From Chloroflexota bacterium (GTDB lineage: Bacteria > Chloroflexota > Anaerolineae > Aggregatilineales > Aggregatilineaceae), in NCBI GenBank assembly GCA_012729765.1, contig JAAYCM010000074.1, positions 1 to 64,000 on the forward strand: a stretch of DNA of 64,000 nucleotides, read 5' to 3'. The translations under genes and the position numbers were made by a program. Within the stretch, counting starts at the first letter, position 1, and every line of letters starts with the position of its first letter. Below are positions 34,291-42,844 of this stretch, piece after piece. A model generated the notes under the pieces. That model searched no databases. It saw only the letters and a list, made by a program, of their open reading frames with translations, and was not told the origin of the DNA.

Positions 34291-35553
34291 ATGATGTTTG
34301 TACATGAGCTGCGCTGCTCGGTCTGCGGGCACAGCTACCAACCGGGCGAGGTCGATTACACCTGTCCGGCGTGCGGCTCCGCCGGGACGCTTGATGTGCG
34401 CTACGATTTTGACGCGCTGCGCCGGGTCGTGCCGCGTGAATCGCTGACAGACTGTGCCGACCAGTCGCTGTGGCGCTACCGGGCGCTGCTGCCGCTGGCC
34501 GAACAGGCCCCGGTCCCGCCGCTGCACGTGGGCGGCACCCCGCTGTATGATGCGCCGCGCCTGGCCCAGGACCTCGGTCTCGCCCAGGTGTGGGTCAAAG
34601 ATGATGGGCGCAACCCTACCGGCTCGCTCAAGGACCGGGCGAGCGCGCTGATCGTGGCGCGCGCACTGGCCGACGGGATTCAGGTCGTGACGACGGCCAG
34701 CACCGGCAACGCGGCGGCGGCCCTGGCTGGGCTGGCGGCGAGCGTCGGGCTGCCGGCGGTGATCTTCGTGCCCGCGTCCGCGCCGGAAGCCAAGATCGCG
34801 CAGCTTCTGACCTTTGGCGCGACGGTGCTGCTGGTGCAGGGCAACTACGATGCGGCCTTCGATCTGGCGGTTGAGGCATCAGCGCGCTATGGCTGGTACT
34901 GCCGCAACACGGGTATGAATCCCTACACGCTGGAAGGCAAGAAAACGGTCGCCTATGAGATCGCGGAGCAGTTGGGCTGGCAGATGCCCGACGCGATTGT
35001 CGTTAGCGTGGGCGACGGCAACATCATCAGCGGTGTGCACAAGGGCCTGTGCGATCTGATGGAACTGGGCTGGATTGACCGGATGCCGAAGCTGATCGGG
35101 GTGCAGGCGGCGGGCAGCGCGGCGCTGTATGACGTGTGGAAGCGCGGCGCAGACCCGGCCACGATGGTCCCCATCAACGCGCAGACGGTGGCCGACAGCA
35201 TCTCCGCCGATCTCCCGCGTGACCGGGTCAAGGCCGTGCGCGCGGTCAGGGATACGGGCGGCGCGTTTGTGTCGGTGCCCGATGAGGCGATCCTGGCCGG
35301 GATACCGGCGCTGGCACGGCTGGCGGGTGTGTTCGCCGAGCCGGCGGCGTCCGCCACCTATGCCGGTGCACAGGCCGCGCTGGCCGAAGGGCATCTTCAG
35401 CCGGACGAGCGCGTGGTGCTGCTGGTGACGGGTAACGGTCTGAAAGATATCAAGAGCGCGATGCGTGTCGCCGGCTCCGGCCATCCGGTCGCGCCCTCTA
35501 TCGAGGCTGTCGAGCAGGTGCGCGCGCGGTTGGGGCTGCCATCGTTTGGCTAG
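34291..35553 (+). CDS. Threonine-synthase-like PLP enzyme with N-terminal zinc ribbon
   Basis: The protein of 420 residues has four N-terminal cysteines (about C9, C12, C25 and C28; CSVCG...CPACG), then a fold-type II PLP core with the Schiff-base Lys at about K114 in NPTGSLKDRASAL, the substrate loop TTASTGNAAAALA, and phosphate-binding SVGDGNIISGVHKGL. This is the class of bacterial/archaeal threonine synthases. In this locus, between carbamate kinase and a second PLP gene, an alternative role in diaminopropionate- or serine-like ammonia elimination (the YgeX job) is possible. A GGAG box precedes the ATG. Confidence 0.8.
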   Translation: MMFVHELRCSVCGHSYQPGEVDYTCPACGSAGTLDVRYDFDALRRVVPRESLTDCADQSLWRYRALLPLAEQAPVPPLHVGGTPLYDAPRLAQDLGLAQVWVKDDGRNPTGSLKDRASALIVARALADGIQVVTTASTGNAAAALAGLAASVGLPAVIFVPASAPEAKIAQLLTFGATVLLVQGNYDAAFDLAVEASARYGWYCRNTGMNPYTLEGKKTVAYEIAEQLGWQMPDAIVVSVGDGNIISGVHKGLCDLMELGWIDRMPKLIGVQAAGSAALYDVWKRGADPATMVPINAQTVADSISADLPRDRVKAVRAVRDTGGAFVSVPDEAILAGIPALARLAGVFAEPAASATYAGAQAALAEGHLQPDERVVLLVTGNGLKDIKSAMRVAGSGHPVAPSIEAVEQVRARLGLPSFG

Positions 35554-35632
35554 AGCCTGAGCGCAGAATCGCGCGCTGGGGAACGATTGGTTAAAATGAG
35601 GCTGGAGCGGGGCGTTGGACCTTGAGAGTTGG

Positions 35633-36658
35633 ATGACGACAAAACCAGTAGTATCGATCATCGCGCCAGTTTATAACGAAGAACCGATCATCGACGAGCT
35701 GTACCGCCGGCTGGTGGCCGTGCTGGACACGATCGGCGAGCCATGGGAACTGGTGATGGTGAATGACGGCAGCACCGATCGTTCGGTGGAACTGATGGTG
35801 GCGCTGCACGCGCGTGATCCCCGCGTACGGGTGATCAACTTCGCGCGCAACTTCGGGCATCAGAACGCCGTCACCGCCGGGATGGACTACGCGCGTGGTG
35901 ATACGGTTGTGATCATCGACGCCGATCTGCAAGACCCGCCGGAAGTGATCCTGCAACTGCTCGACAAGTGGCGCGAAGGCTACCATGTGGTCTACGCGGT
36001 GCGGTCCGAGCGCAAGGGCGAAACCTGGTTCAAGAAGTTCACCGCCAAGCTGTTCTACCGGGTGATCTACCGCATCACCGATGTCAATATCCCGCTGGAT
36101 ACGGGCGATTTTCGCCTGATGGACCGGCAGGTAGTGGACGCGGTCAAGCAGATGCGCGAGCACAACCGTTTCATCCGGGGCATGACAAGCTGGGTTGGTT
36201 TCCGGCAGACGGGCGTGGACTATGTGCGCCAGGAGCGTTTTGCCGGCGAAACCAAATATCCCCTGCGCAAGATGATGCGGTTCGCGCTGGACGCGATCAC
36301 CGGGTTCTCCTACTTCCCGCTTCAGGTCATGATCTACGCCAGCCTGGTTCTGGCGCTGATCGCGGTGCTGGCGGTGCCCATCGTGGCGTTCTTGCGGCTG
36401 GCTGGCGCGTCGGTGTTCGAAGGCCAGGCGACCACGCTGGTCGTCCTGCTGCTGCTTAGCTCGTTTCAGTTGTTCTTCTTTTTCATCATGGGGCAGTACG
36501 TGGCCCGCATCTACGACGAGACGCGCCAGCGCCCACTCTATATCGTATCGAAAGTCTGGGAGCGCCCAGATGCGCTCCACGCTGGCGGCGAAGCGGCTGC
36601 CGCTCCCGCAGCGAATCATGCCGGCGGCGTAACGTCGCCAGGGCAGACCGCCGGGTAA
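35633..36658 (+). CDS. Family 2 glycosyltransferase, DPM1/GtrB-like with membrane anchor
   Basis: The 341-residue protein starts VSIIAPVYNEEPIIDELYRRL and has the nucleotide-binding VNDGSTDRS, the metal-binding DADLQDPPE, and the DTGDFRLMDRQVV and FAGETKYPLRKM motifs of polyprenyl-phosphate glucosyl/mannosyl transferases (GtrB, DPM1). Two C-terminal membrane helices (about 228-255 and 268-290) follow and then a Pro/Ala-rich tail. It probably makes a lipid-linked sugar. It is an unlikely member of the purine pathway, but the GT-C enzyme at 46206 could use its product. A TTG at 35615 is a possible earlier start. Confidence 0.88.
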   Translation: MTTKPVVSIIAPVYNEEPIIDELYRRLVAVLDTIGEPWELVMVNDGSTDRSVELMVALHARDPRVRVINFARNFGHQNAVTAGMDYARGDTVVIIDADLQDPPEVILQLLDKWREGYHVVYAVRSERKGETWFKKFTAKLFYRVIYRITDVNIPLDTGDFRLMDRQVVDAVKQMREHNRFIRGMTSWVGFRQTGVDYVRQERFAGETKYPLRKMMRFALDAITGFSYFPLQVMIYASLVLALIAVLAVPIVAFLRLAGASVFEGQATTLVVLLLLSSFQLFFFFIMGQYVARIYDETRQRPLYIVSKVWERPDALHAGGEAAAAPAANHAGGVTSPGQTAG

Positions 36659-36681
36659 GGCATAGCAAGGAACAAGCGACC

Positions 36682-36942
36682 TTGACAGATAACCCTCAAC
36701 CAAGCGACCCGAACGACATCGACCGGGTACACGAGTATCAGAAACTGGTGCTCGAATATGAGGCTCTGGACGAAGAGATCGACAGCCTGCTGGCATTACA
36801 TAACGGCTCAACCGAGAAGATGTCCGATGAGGACTATGAGCACTATCGCGATCTCGCCCATCGCCGCGACTACGTGTACAACCAGATGAAGTCGATTGAG
36901 CGCCAGATTCTGCTTGACGACGACCCGGACGGCGATCGGTAA
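36682..36942 (+). CDS. Small acidic coiled-coil-like protein
   Basis: This 86-residue acidic protein starts at a TTG with an AAGGA box and consists of two helical stretches (about 14-40 and 52-78) rich in Glu, Asp and Tyr, with heptad-like spacing. I recognise no family. It follows the glycosyltransferase by 23 nt and is probably cotranscribed. Confidence 0.6.
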   Translation: MTDNPQPSDPNDIDRVHEYQKLVLEYEALDEEIDSLLALHNGSTEKMSDEDYEHYRDLAHRRDYVYNQMKSIERQILLDDDPDGDR

Positions 36943-37067
36943 AAATGCAATTGGGGGAATATCACCCCTTCGCCAGTGGCAGACGGTCCTTGTCGTGAGG
37001 GCGGTCTGCTGCCTCTATCCGGTAGTGGTGAGATTTTGACTGAGGCCTGTTTGCCCCCCATCCTAAA

Positions 37068-37142
37068 TCCTTCCCCCAAAATGAGGGAAGGACTTGAAAA
37101 AATCACCATGCTCCCCTTCCCGCGTCAGCGTGGGGGAAGGGG
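37068..37142. repeat. Two REP-like palindromes in a 291-nt intergenic region
   Basis: TCCTTCCC/GGGAAGGA (37068-37075 with 37085-37092) and CCCCTTCCC/GGGAAGGGG (37113-37121 with 37134-37142) are perfect inverted repeats 20 nt apart with similar arms. Such purine/pyrimidine-biased palindromes are common between genes in Chloroflexota genomes. The rest of the gap (36943-37233) shows no gene. The sequence ATTGGGGGAAT near 36951 recurs near 26140. Confidence 0.6.
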
Positions 37143-37233
37143 TCGGGGGATGGGGGGCAGCTGCACAGCCGCTAATCAGTCAATTGTTCGCCACTACCCT
37201 CTATCCGAATGCTGAATATATGGAGTAGCTGTT

Positions 37234-38640
37234 GTGATTCACGAGCGAAAACTAATTACTGGCCCAACTTTTGAGGAGATGCTGCACCCGCACCTGATCG
37301 ATCCGGAGATTCGGGCCAGGGCCAACGAAGCCCGCACCCAGGCCCCGCTGGACGCGATCAACCTGTTCAATATCACCTGGCGCGATGCCAACAACCGGAT
37401 TCAGTACGCGGTGCTGCCGCCAGAACTGACGGGCGTCGATACCCCTATCGCCATCCTGACCAGTATTCACTTCCCGGCGCGTAGCCATAAGGTCGGCGCG
37501 ACCTATTCGGTGCTGCTCGAAAAAGAGCTGTTTGGCGAGGTCGATCCCTGGACGCACACGATGGTGTGGCCCTCGACGGGCAACTATGGCATCGGCGGGG
37601 CATATGTCGCCGGGCGGATGGGCTGCAAGAGCGTTGTGATCCTGCCGGAAGATATGAGCCGCGAGCGTTTCGAGATGATCGAGCGCTATGGCGCGCAGGT
37701 GATCAAGACGCCGGGCTGTGAGAGTAATGTCAAGGAAATCTACGATAAGACGCACGAGCTACGCGCGTCCGATCCGAACGTCCGCATCCTCAATCAGTTC
37801 GAGGTGATGGGCAACTATCGCTTTCACTACTATGTGACCGGCAACACCCTGATCGAACTGGCGCGCGAGCTGGCGGATCAGGGCATCGGCAGCGGCAGGA
37901 TTTCGGCCTACTGCTCGGCGATGGGCAGCGCGGGCACGATTGCGGCGGGCGACCGGCTCAAGCAGGAATGGCACGATCATAAGATCGTCGGCCTGGAGCC
38001 GATCCAGTGCCCGACGCTGGCGCTGAACGGCTACGGTGGGCACGATATCCAGGGCATCGGCGACAAGCACGTGACCTGGATTCACAACGTGCTCAATATG
38101 GACGCCGTGATGTGCATCGACGATGTGGACAGCAAGCTCGGCTTGCAAATCTTCGCGGACGAGGGCGGTCGCAGGGCGCTGGTTGAGCGGTTTGGCGTCG
38201 CGCCCGCACTGGTTGAATATCTGTCCACGCGCCTGGGCATCAGCAGCCTGTGCAACATCTACGGTGCGATCAAAGCCGCCCGGCACTACAATCTGGGCAA
38301 GGATGATCTGGTCGTCACTGTGGCGACCGACGGCCTCGACCGCTATGGCAGCGTGATGGACGATATGCGGCGCGATTACGGCGTGGTGGACGAGGTCGAA
38401 GGGGTGGCGCGGGTGCGCAGCCTGTTCCACGGCCTGAAGACCGATTGGATTTTCGATGGCACGCCCGACAACCGCCAGCGCTGGCACAATCTGAAGTATT
38501 ACACCTGGGTTGAGCAGCAGGGTAAGACGGTTGAAGAACTGGAAGCCCAGCGCGATCCCGCGTGGTGGGAAGCCGAGCAGCGGCGCGTCGAAGAGATCGA
38601 CCGCTGCCTGAAGGAATACCGGGCCGGCCAGTTGGGCTAA
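37234..38640 (+). CDS. Fold-type II PLP-dependent enzyme (cysteine-synthase-like clan)
   Basis: The 468-residue protein has a PLP core with the likely Schiff-base Lys K86 in HFPARSHKVGATYS, the substrate loop STGNYGIGGAYVAGRMG (114-130), and the phosphate-cup CSAMGSAGTIAAGDRL. The N-terminal 75 residues and C-terminal 80 residues (ending WWEAEQRRVEEIDRCLKEYRAGQLG) exceed cysteine synthase length (about 310), so it is a distinct subfamily. In context it may replace YgeX (diaminopropionate ammonia-lyase), which is missing. The GTG start has a GGAG box 8 nt upstream. Confidence 0.78.
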   Translation: MIHERKLITGPTFEEMLHPHLIDPEIRARANEARTQAPLDAINLFNITWRDANNRIQYAVLPPELTGVDTPIAILTSIHFPARSHKVGATYSVLLEKELFGEVDPWTHTMVWPSTGNYGIGGAYVAGRMGCKSVVILPEDMSRERFEMIERYGAQVIKTPGCESNVKEIYDKTHELRASDPNVRILNQFEVMGNYRFHYYVTGNTLIELARELADQGIGSGRISAYCSAMGSAGTIAAGDRLKQEWHDHKIVGLEPIQCPTLALNGYGGHDIQGIGDKHVTWIHNVLNMDAVMCIDDVDSKLGLQIFADEGGRRALVERFGVAPALVEYLSTRLGISSLCNIYGAIKAARHYNLGKDDLVVTVATDGLDRYGSVMDDMRRDYGVVDEVEGVARVRSLFHGLKTDWIFDGTPDNRQRWHNLKYYTWVEQQGKTVEELEAQRDPAWWEAEQRRVEEIDRCLKEYRAGQLG

Positions 38641-38655
38641 GACAAGGGATGGGCG

Positions 38656-39351
38656 TTGGATTCTGAGCATCCTGAAGACCGTGTGCTCGTCGGCGTGATC
38701 AATCGCAAGCGCGATCTGGAGAAGACGCAGCACGAACACTGGTATCGTGTGCCGCAAGGCCAGGCCGCCAAAGGAATCGACGCCGAATATATCGCCTTTT
38801 ATCTGAGCCGCGCGTTCAAAGCGCTGAACGGCGGGATTCACTACTATGCACGACACACGGGGACCGAGCTGGCCCGCCGCCGCGATCTACTGCCCGGCGA
38901 AGCCAGCCATCCCCGTGCTGACGCGGTGTACCATAAACTTCAACTGGGCGAGCTGCAGCGCAAAGACCCGCCGGTCCTCAACCCAACCCGCCGCCCGGTC
39001 AGTTTCATCTACACCACCTGGGACCGCTTCAAAGCAGCGCGTGTGCTGGCCGACCTCTACAGCGAGGCCGATGAGTTTGTCGATCGCGTTTTCTATGCGC
39101 TGGAAGACGCCGGGATTGCAGCAGAACGTCTGTGGCAGGCGTCGCGCGCGAGCGACGACGGCGGCGCGCAGATTCGCGTGGCGTGCGAGCAGGGCACCGT
39201 CATCGCTTCGACTGCGCCCCAGGCCGAGCACGTGATCCCGCTCGTCGCGTCGGATTCGCCGCAAGCGCTTCGGCGCAGTGTCGCCACGATTTTGCAGGCC
39301 ATTCAGGATTATGGCGGCCCACTGCCGATCCGTGTGCCAATTGAAGGATAA
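38656..39351 (+). CDS. Conserved-looking protein of unknown function in the purine locus
   Basis: I do not recognise this 231-residue protein. It starts at a TTG with an AAGGG box, 15 nt after the PLP gene and 6 nt before ssnA, so it is firmly within the operon. It is soluble, with no signal or membrane segment. Notable stretches are VLVGVINRKRDLEKTQHEHWYRVP, YIAFYLSRAFKALNGGIHYYARHTG, RRDLLPGEASHPRADAVYHKLQLG and RPVSFIYTTWDRFKAARVLADLY. The N-terminal half is compact and rich in His, Tyr and Arg, suggesting a binding or enzymatic domain. No catalytic signature known to me fits. Confidence 0.7.
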   Translation: MDSEHPEDRVLVGVINRKRDLEKTQHEHWYRVPQGQAAKGIDAEYIAFYLSRAFKALNGGIHYYARHTGTELARRRDLLPGEASHPRADAVYHKLQLGELQRKDPPVLNPTRRPVSFIYTTWDRFKAARVLADLYSEADEFVDRVFYALEDAGIAAERLWQASRASDDGGAQIRVACEQGTVIASTAPQAEHVIPLVASDSPQALRRSVATILQAIQDYGGPLPIRVPIEG

Positions 39352-39357
39352 ACCAAC

Positions 39358-40719
39358 ATGGCTTTGTTGATTACAAATGGTGTTTTGGTGACGTGGGAAG
39401 AGCCGAACCGCATGATCGAGGGCGGGGCGCTGCTGATCGATGAGGGCGTGATCCAGGAAGTCGGCGACGCGGCAGAACTGGTCGAGCGCTATCCCGACGC
39501 CGAGCGGCTGGACGCGCGCGGGCAGTTGGTCATGCCGGGCAATATCTGCGCGCACACCCACTTCTACGGAGCCTACTCGCGCGGGCTGGCGATTCCCGGC
39601 CCGGCCCCCAAAGACTTCCCGGAGATTTTGCAGCGTTTGTGGTGGCCGCTCGATAAGGCGTTGGACGAAGAGTCGGTGCGCTACAGCGCGCTGGTGTCGC
39701 TGGTGGATGCCGTCAAGCACGGCACGACCACGCTGATCGATCACCACGCCAGCCCGAACTTCATCGCGGGCAGTCTGGACGTGATCGCGGACGCGGTCGA
39801 GCAGGCCGGGCTGCGGGGCGTACTGTGTTACGAAGTGACCGACCGCGACGGGCCGGAAAAAGCCGAGGCCGGGATCGCGGAGAATGTGCGCTTCCTGAAG
39901 GCGGCCAAAGATCGCCCCATGATCGGAGCAACCTTCGGCCTGCACGCCGGGCTGACGCTTTCCGACGAGACGCTCGAAGCGTGCGTGCGCGCTGTCTCCG
40001 ATCTCGACACCGGCTTTCATATCCACGTGGCCGAGCACGAGGCCGACGAGGAAGACAGTGTAAACAAGTCCGGGCAGCGGGTGGTACACCGGCTGGACCG
40101 GCTGGGTATCCTGCGCCCCAAGACGATTGTCGCGCACGCCGTGCATGTGGACGAGAGCGAGCGCGCCATCCTGAAGCGCAGCCGCGCCTGGGTGTCGCAC
40201 CAGCCGCGCTCGAACATGAATAACGCGGTCGGGGCGTCGGCGCTGGATGCCATGCTGGACGAAGGCATCAAGCTGGCGCTGGGTAACGATGGGTTCAGCA
40301 ATAATATGTGGGCCGAATGGAAGGCCGCGTATTTCCTGCACAAGGTCGCCAACCGCGACCCGCGCCGCGCACCGGGAGATGCTATCGCCCGGATTGCGAC
40401 CGCCAACAACGCGCGCCTGGCCTCGCTGTTCTTCCCCGACCAGACGCTCGGCACGCTGACGCCGGGGGCCGCCGCTGACGTGATCCTGGTCGATTATCAC
40501 CCGTTCACACCTCTGAACAGCGGGAACCTTCCCTGGCATATTTTGTTTGGGTTCGAGGCGTCAATGGTCACGACGACGATTGCGGCGGGCTGCGTGCTGA
40601 TGCGCGACCGGCAGTTATTGACGCTAGACGAAGCGGAGATCGCGGCGGCGGCACGTGAGATCGCGCCGCGCGTATGGGAGCGCTATGGGCAGTTTGCCCG
40701 GCAGGCGCTGCAGCAGTAA
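39358..40719 (+). CDS. ssnA: Putative aminohydrolase SsnA
   Basis: The 453-residue amidohydrolase aligns with E. coli SsnA from memory: VMPGNICAHTHFYGAYSRG (metal HxH at 66/68), ILQRLWWPLDKALDEESVRYSALVSLVDAVKHGTTTLIDHHASP split across the region, DTGFHIHVAEHEADE, SHQPRSNMNNAVG and LGNDGFSNNMWAEWKAAYF. SsnA is a fixed member of selenium-linked purine loci and is thought to deaminate or hydrolyse a ring intermediate. It is immediately followed by the F420 genes. Confidence 0.93.
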   Translation: MALLITNGVLVTWEEPNRMIEGGALLIDEGVIQEVGDAAELVERYPDAERLDARGQLVMPGNICAHTHFYGAYSRGLAIPGPAPKDFPEILQRLWWPLDKALDEESVRYSALVSLVDAVKHGTTTLIDHHASPNFIAGSLDVIADAVEQAGLRGVLCYEVTDRDGPEKAEAGIAENVRFLKAAKDRPMIGATFGLHAGLTLSDETLEACVRAVSDLDTGFHIHVAEHEADEEDSVNKSGQRVVHRLDRLGILRPKTIVAHAVHVDESERAILKRSRAWVSHQPRSNMNNAVGASALDAMLDEGIKLALGNDGFSNNMWAEWKAAYFLHKVANRDPRRAPGDAIARIATANNARLASLFFPDQTLGTLTPGAAADVILVDYHPFTPLNSGNLPWHILFGFEASMVTTTIAAGCVLMRDRQLLTLDEAEIAAAAREIAPRVWERYGQFARQALQQ

Positions 40720-40757
40720 GGGAGCACAATTCTGTGGATAGGGACTTATCAACCCTG

Positions 40758-41411
40758 ATGACAATCGCGGTTCTAGGGGGCACGGGCAAGGAAGGGTCAG
40801 GGCTGGTGCTGCGCTGGGCGCACTGCGGCTACCGGGTGCTGATCGGCTCGCGCGATGCGGAGCGTGCCCAGGCCAAAGCCGACGAGATCAACGGTATGCT
40901 GAATGCAGCCCTGGTGCGCGGGCTGGCGAACGCCGAGGCAGCAGCTCAGGCCGATATTGTTGTCCTGAGCGTGCCCTATGCCGGTCACCGGGATACGCTG
41001 GCTTCAGTCCGCGACGAACTCCAGGGCAAAATCCTGATCGATCTGACCGTGCCGCTCCAGCCGCCGGCGGTCCGCACCGTGTATGTCCCCGAAGGCAAGT
41101 CTGCGGCGCTCGAAGCACAGGCGATTGTCGGCGAGGGGGTGCGCGTCGTGGCGGCTTTCCAGAATGTGAGCGCCAGCCACCTGCAAAAGCTCGACTACCC
41201 GGTCAATACCGATGTCCTGGTTTGCGGTGACGATGAGGACGCCAAGCAGGAAGTGTTCAAGCTGGTCGAGGGGATTGAGGGGATGCGTCCGATCGATGCC
41301 GGGCCGCTGGCAAATGCGGTCGCGGTTGAGGCATTGACCCCGGTGCTGCTGTATATCAATAAGCGCTACAAAGTACAGGGCGCAGGTATCCGCATTATGG
41401 GTGTGGAGTGA
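40758..41411 (+). CDS. npdG: NADPH:F420 reductase (F420-dependent NADP oxidoreductase)
   Basis: The 217-residue protein has the NADPH Rossmann motif MTIAVLGGTGKEGSGLVLRWAHCGYRVLIGSRD and continues through DIVVLSVPYAGHRDTL, GKILIDLTVPLQPP and VVAAFQNVSASHL with the NpdG pattern. It moves hydride between NADP(H) and coenzyme F420. The ATG at 40758 matches family starts; a GTG at 40734 has a better ribosome site (GGGAG) and adds 8 residues. It is 38 nt after ssnA and overlaps or abuts cofE, opening the F420 module. Confidence 0.93.
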   Translation: MTIAVLGGTGKEGSGLVLRWAHCGYRVLIGSRDAERAQAKADEINGMLNAALVRGLANAEAAAQADIVVLSVPYAGHRDTLASVRDELQGKILIDLTVPLQPPAVRTVYVPEGKSAALEAQAIVGEGVRVVAAFQNVSASHLQKLDYPVNTDVLVCGDDEDAKQEVFKLVEGIEGMRPIDAGPLANAVAVEALTPVLLYINKRYKVQGAGIRIMGVE

Positions 41412-41412
41412 C

Positions 41413-42192
41413 GTGGGGAGCGAACCCGAACTGCCTCAGCTCACCCTGCTGGCACTGCCAGGCATACCGCTGATTCAGCCGGGCGACGATCTGGCCCGGC
41501 TGACTGCTGACTCGTTGCAGCGGGCCGGGCTGGCCCTGGTGCCGGATGATGTGCTGGTGATCACGTCCAAGCTGGTGTCGAAGGCCGAAGGGCGCTTCGT
41601 GAACCTGGCGACGGTCGAGCCATCGGCGCAAGCACGAGAGGTAGCTGAGGCGACTCACAAAGACCCGCGCCTGGTCGAGCTGATTCTGCGCGAATCGAGC
41701 GGCATTTCGCGTATGGCGGGCGAGGTGTTGATTGTCCGGCACCGGCTCGGCTTTACGCTGGCGAACGCCGGGATCGATCATTCGAACGTCGGGCCGGACG
41801 GCGAAGACTGGGTGCTGCTGCTGCCCGAAGATCCCGACGAATCGGCGCGGCGCATCCGGGCGGCCCTGGGCGATCTGACCGGCGTGCAGCCCGGCATCGT
41901 GATCAGCGACTCGCACGGGCGGCCCTTCCGTATGGGAACGTGCAATATGGCGATTGGGCTGGCCGGGTTTGCGGCGGTATGGGACCTGCGCGGGCAGCAC
42001 GATCTGTTTGGGCGGGTGCTGCGCGTGAGCATGACCGGGTTTGGCGACGAACTGGCCGCTGCCGCCGGATTGCTAAGCGGACAGGGCGCCGAGAGCCGCC
42101 CGGTCGTGCTGATCCGCGGGCTGGCGCTGCCGCCCGGTGAGGGCCGCGCCGCCGATCTGGTCCGCCCGCCGGAGTTTGATCTTTACAAATGA
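41413..42192 (+). CDS. cofE: Coenzyme F420-0:L-glutamate ligase
   Basis: The 259-residue protein has the CofE signatures: PGIPLIQPGDDLARL, VLVITSKLVSKAEGRFV, a long ESSGISRMAGEVLIVRHRLGFTLANAGIDHSNV region with metal and GTP contacts, and VISDSHGRPFRMGTCNMAIGLAGF. It adds L-glutamate residues to F420-0 with GTP. A GTG at 41401, overlapping npdG, is an alternative start. In actinobacteria CofE and a nitroreductase are fused as FbiB; here the nitroreductase is a separate downstream gene. Confidence 0.95.
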   Translation: MGSEPELPQLTLLALPGIPLIQPGDDLARLTADSLQRAGLALVPDDVLVITSKLVSKAEGRFVNLATVEPSAQAREVAEATHKDPRLVELILRESSGISRMAGEVLIVRHRLGFTLANAGIDHSNVGPDGEDWVLLLPEDPDESARRIRAALGDLTGVQPGIVISDSHGRPFRMGTCNMAIGLAGFAAVWDLRGQHDLFGRVLRVSMTGFGDELAAAAGLLSGQGAESRPVVLIRGLALPPGEGRAADLVRPPEFDLYK

Positions 42193-42217
42193 TATTGAGA
42201 TTCTTTAGCTGTTTTTT

Positions 42218-42844
42218 ATGCCACGACAGTCCAGCGTCATGAATCAAATCGGCCTCTCTGGTATAATGCATAGTAGACGCTCTATCCGGCGCTATCTCGC
42301 GCAGCCGGTGCCACAAGCGGCACTGGAACGCCTGCTCGAAGCGGCCCGTTGGGCACCGTCCGCCCACAATCGCCAGCCCTGGCGCTTCGCCGTGATCACC
42401 GATCCGGTGCGGCGCGCGAGCCTGGCGCGGGCGATGGGCGAGCGGTTTCGGGCCGACCTGCGCGCCGATGGGCTGGCCGAGGAGCAGGTCGAGCGGCAGG
42501 TGACGCGCTCGTATCAGCGCATCAGCGGCGCACCGGCCCTGGTCCTGCTGTTTCTCAGCATGGCCGATATGGACCGCTACCCGGATGCGCGCCGGCAGAA
42601 CGCCGAGCGGATCATGGCGACCCAGAGTGTGGCGCTGGCGGCCCAAAATCTGCTGCTGGCGGCGGAAGCCGAAGGGCTTGGAGTGTGCTGGATGTGTGCA
42701 CCGCTGTTTTGCCCGGACGTGGTGCGCGAGGAACTTTCACTCCCGGAAGACTGGGAAGCACAGGCGTTGTTCACCGTCGGCTATCCGGCAGAGCAGCGCA
42801 CATCGAGCCGGGAACCGCTGAACACACGGACAATATGGTATTGA
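42218..42844 (+). CDS. Nitroreductase family protein, FbiB C-terminal-like
   Basis: The 208-residue FMN-type nitroreductase has HSRRSIRRYLAQPVP, AARWAPSAHNRQPWRFAVI and EAEGLGVCWMCAPLF. Placed between cofE and cofD, it fits the FMN-binding domain that actinobacteria carry at the C-terminus of FbiB, where it reduces dehydro-F420-0; a stand-alone version of this activity is known from Thermomicrobium. Later starts at 42239 and 42266 (MHSRRS) are possible; a TATAAT overlaps 42262-42267. The stop overlaps the cofD start by 10 nt. Confidence 0.88.
   Translation: MPRQSSVMNQIGLSGIMHSRRSIRRYLAQPVPQAALERLLEAARWAPSAHNRQPWRFAVITDPVRRASLARAMGERFRADLRADGLAEEQVERQVTRSYQRISGAPALVLLFLSMADMDRYPDARRQNAERIMATQSVALAAQNLLLAAEAEGLGVCWMCAPLFCPDVVREELSLPEDWEAQALFTVGYPAEQRTSSREPLNTRTIWY

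Noticed and set aside
42262-42267. TATAAT with extended -10 TGG at the start of the nitroreductase gene
   Set aside because: It lies inside the likely coding region and has no -35; a promoter here would give a transcript starting after the start codon. Left as a note in the gene entry.
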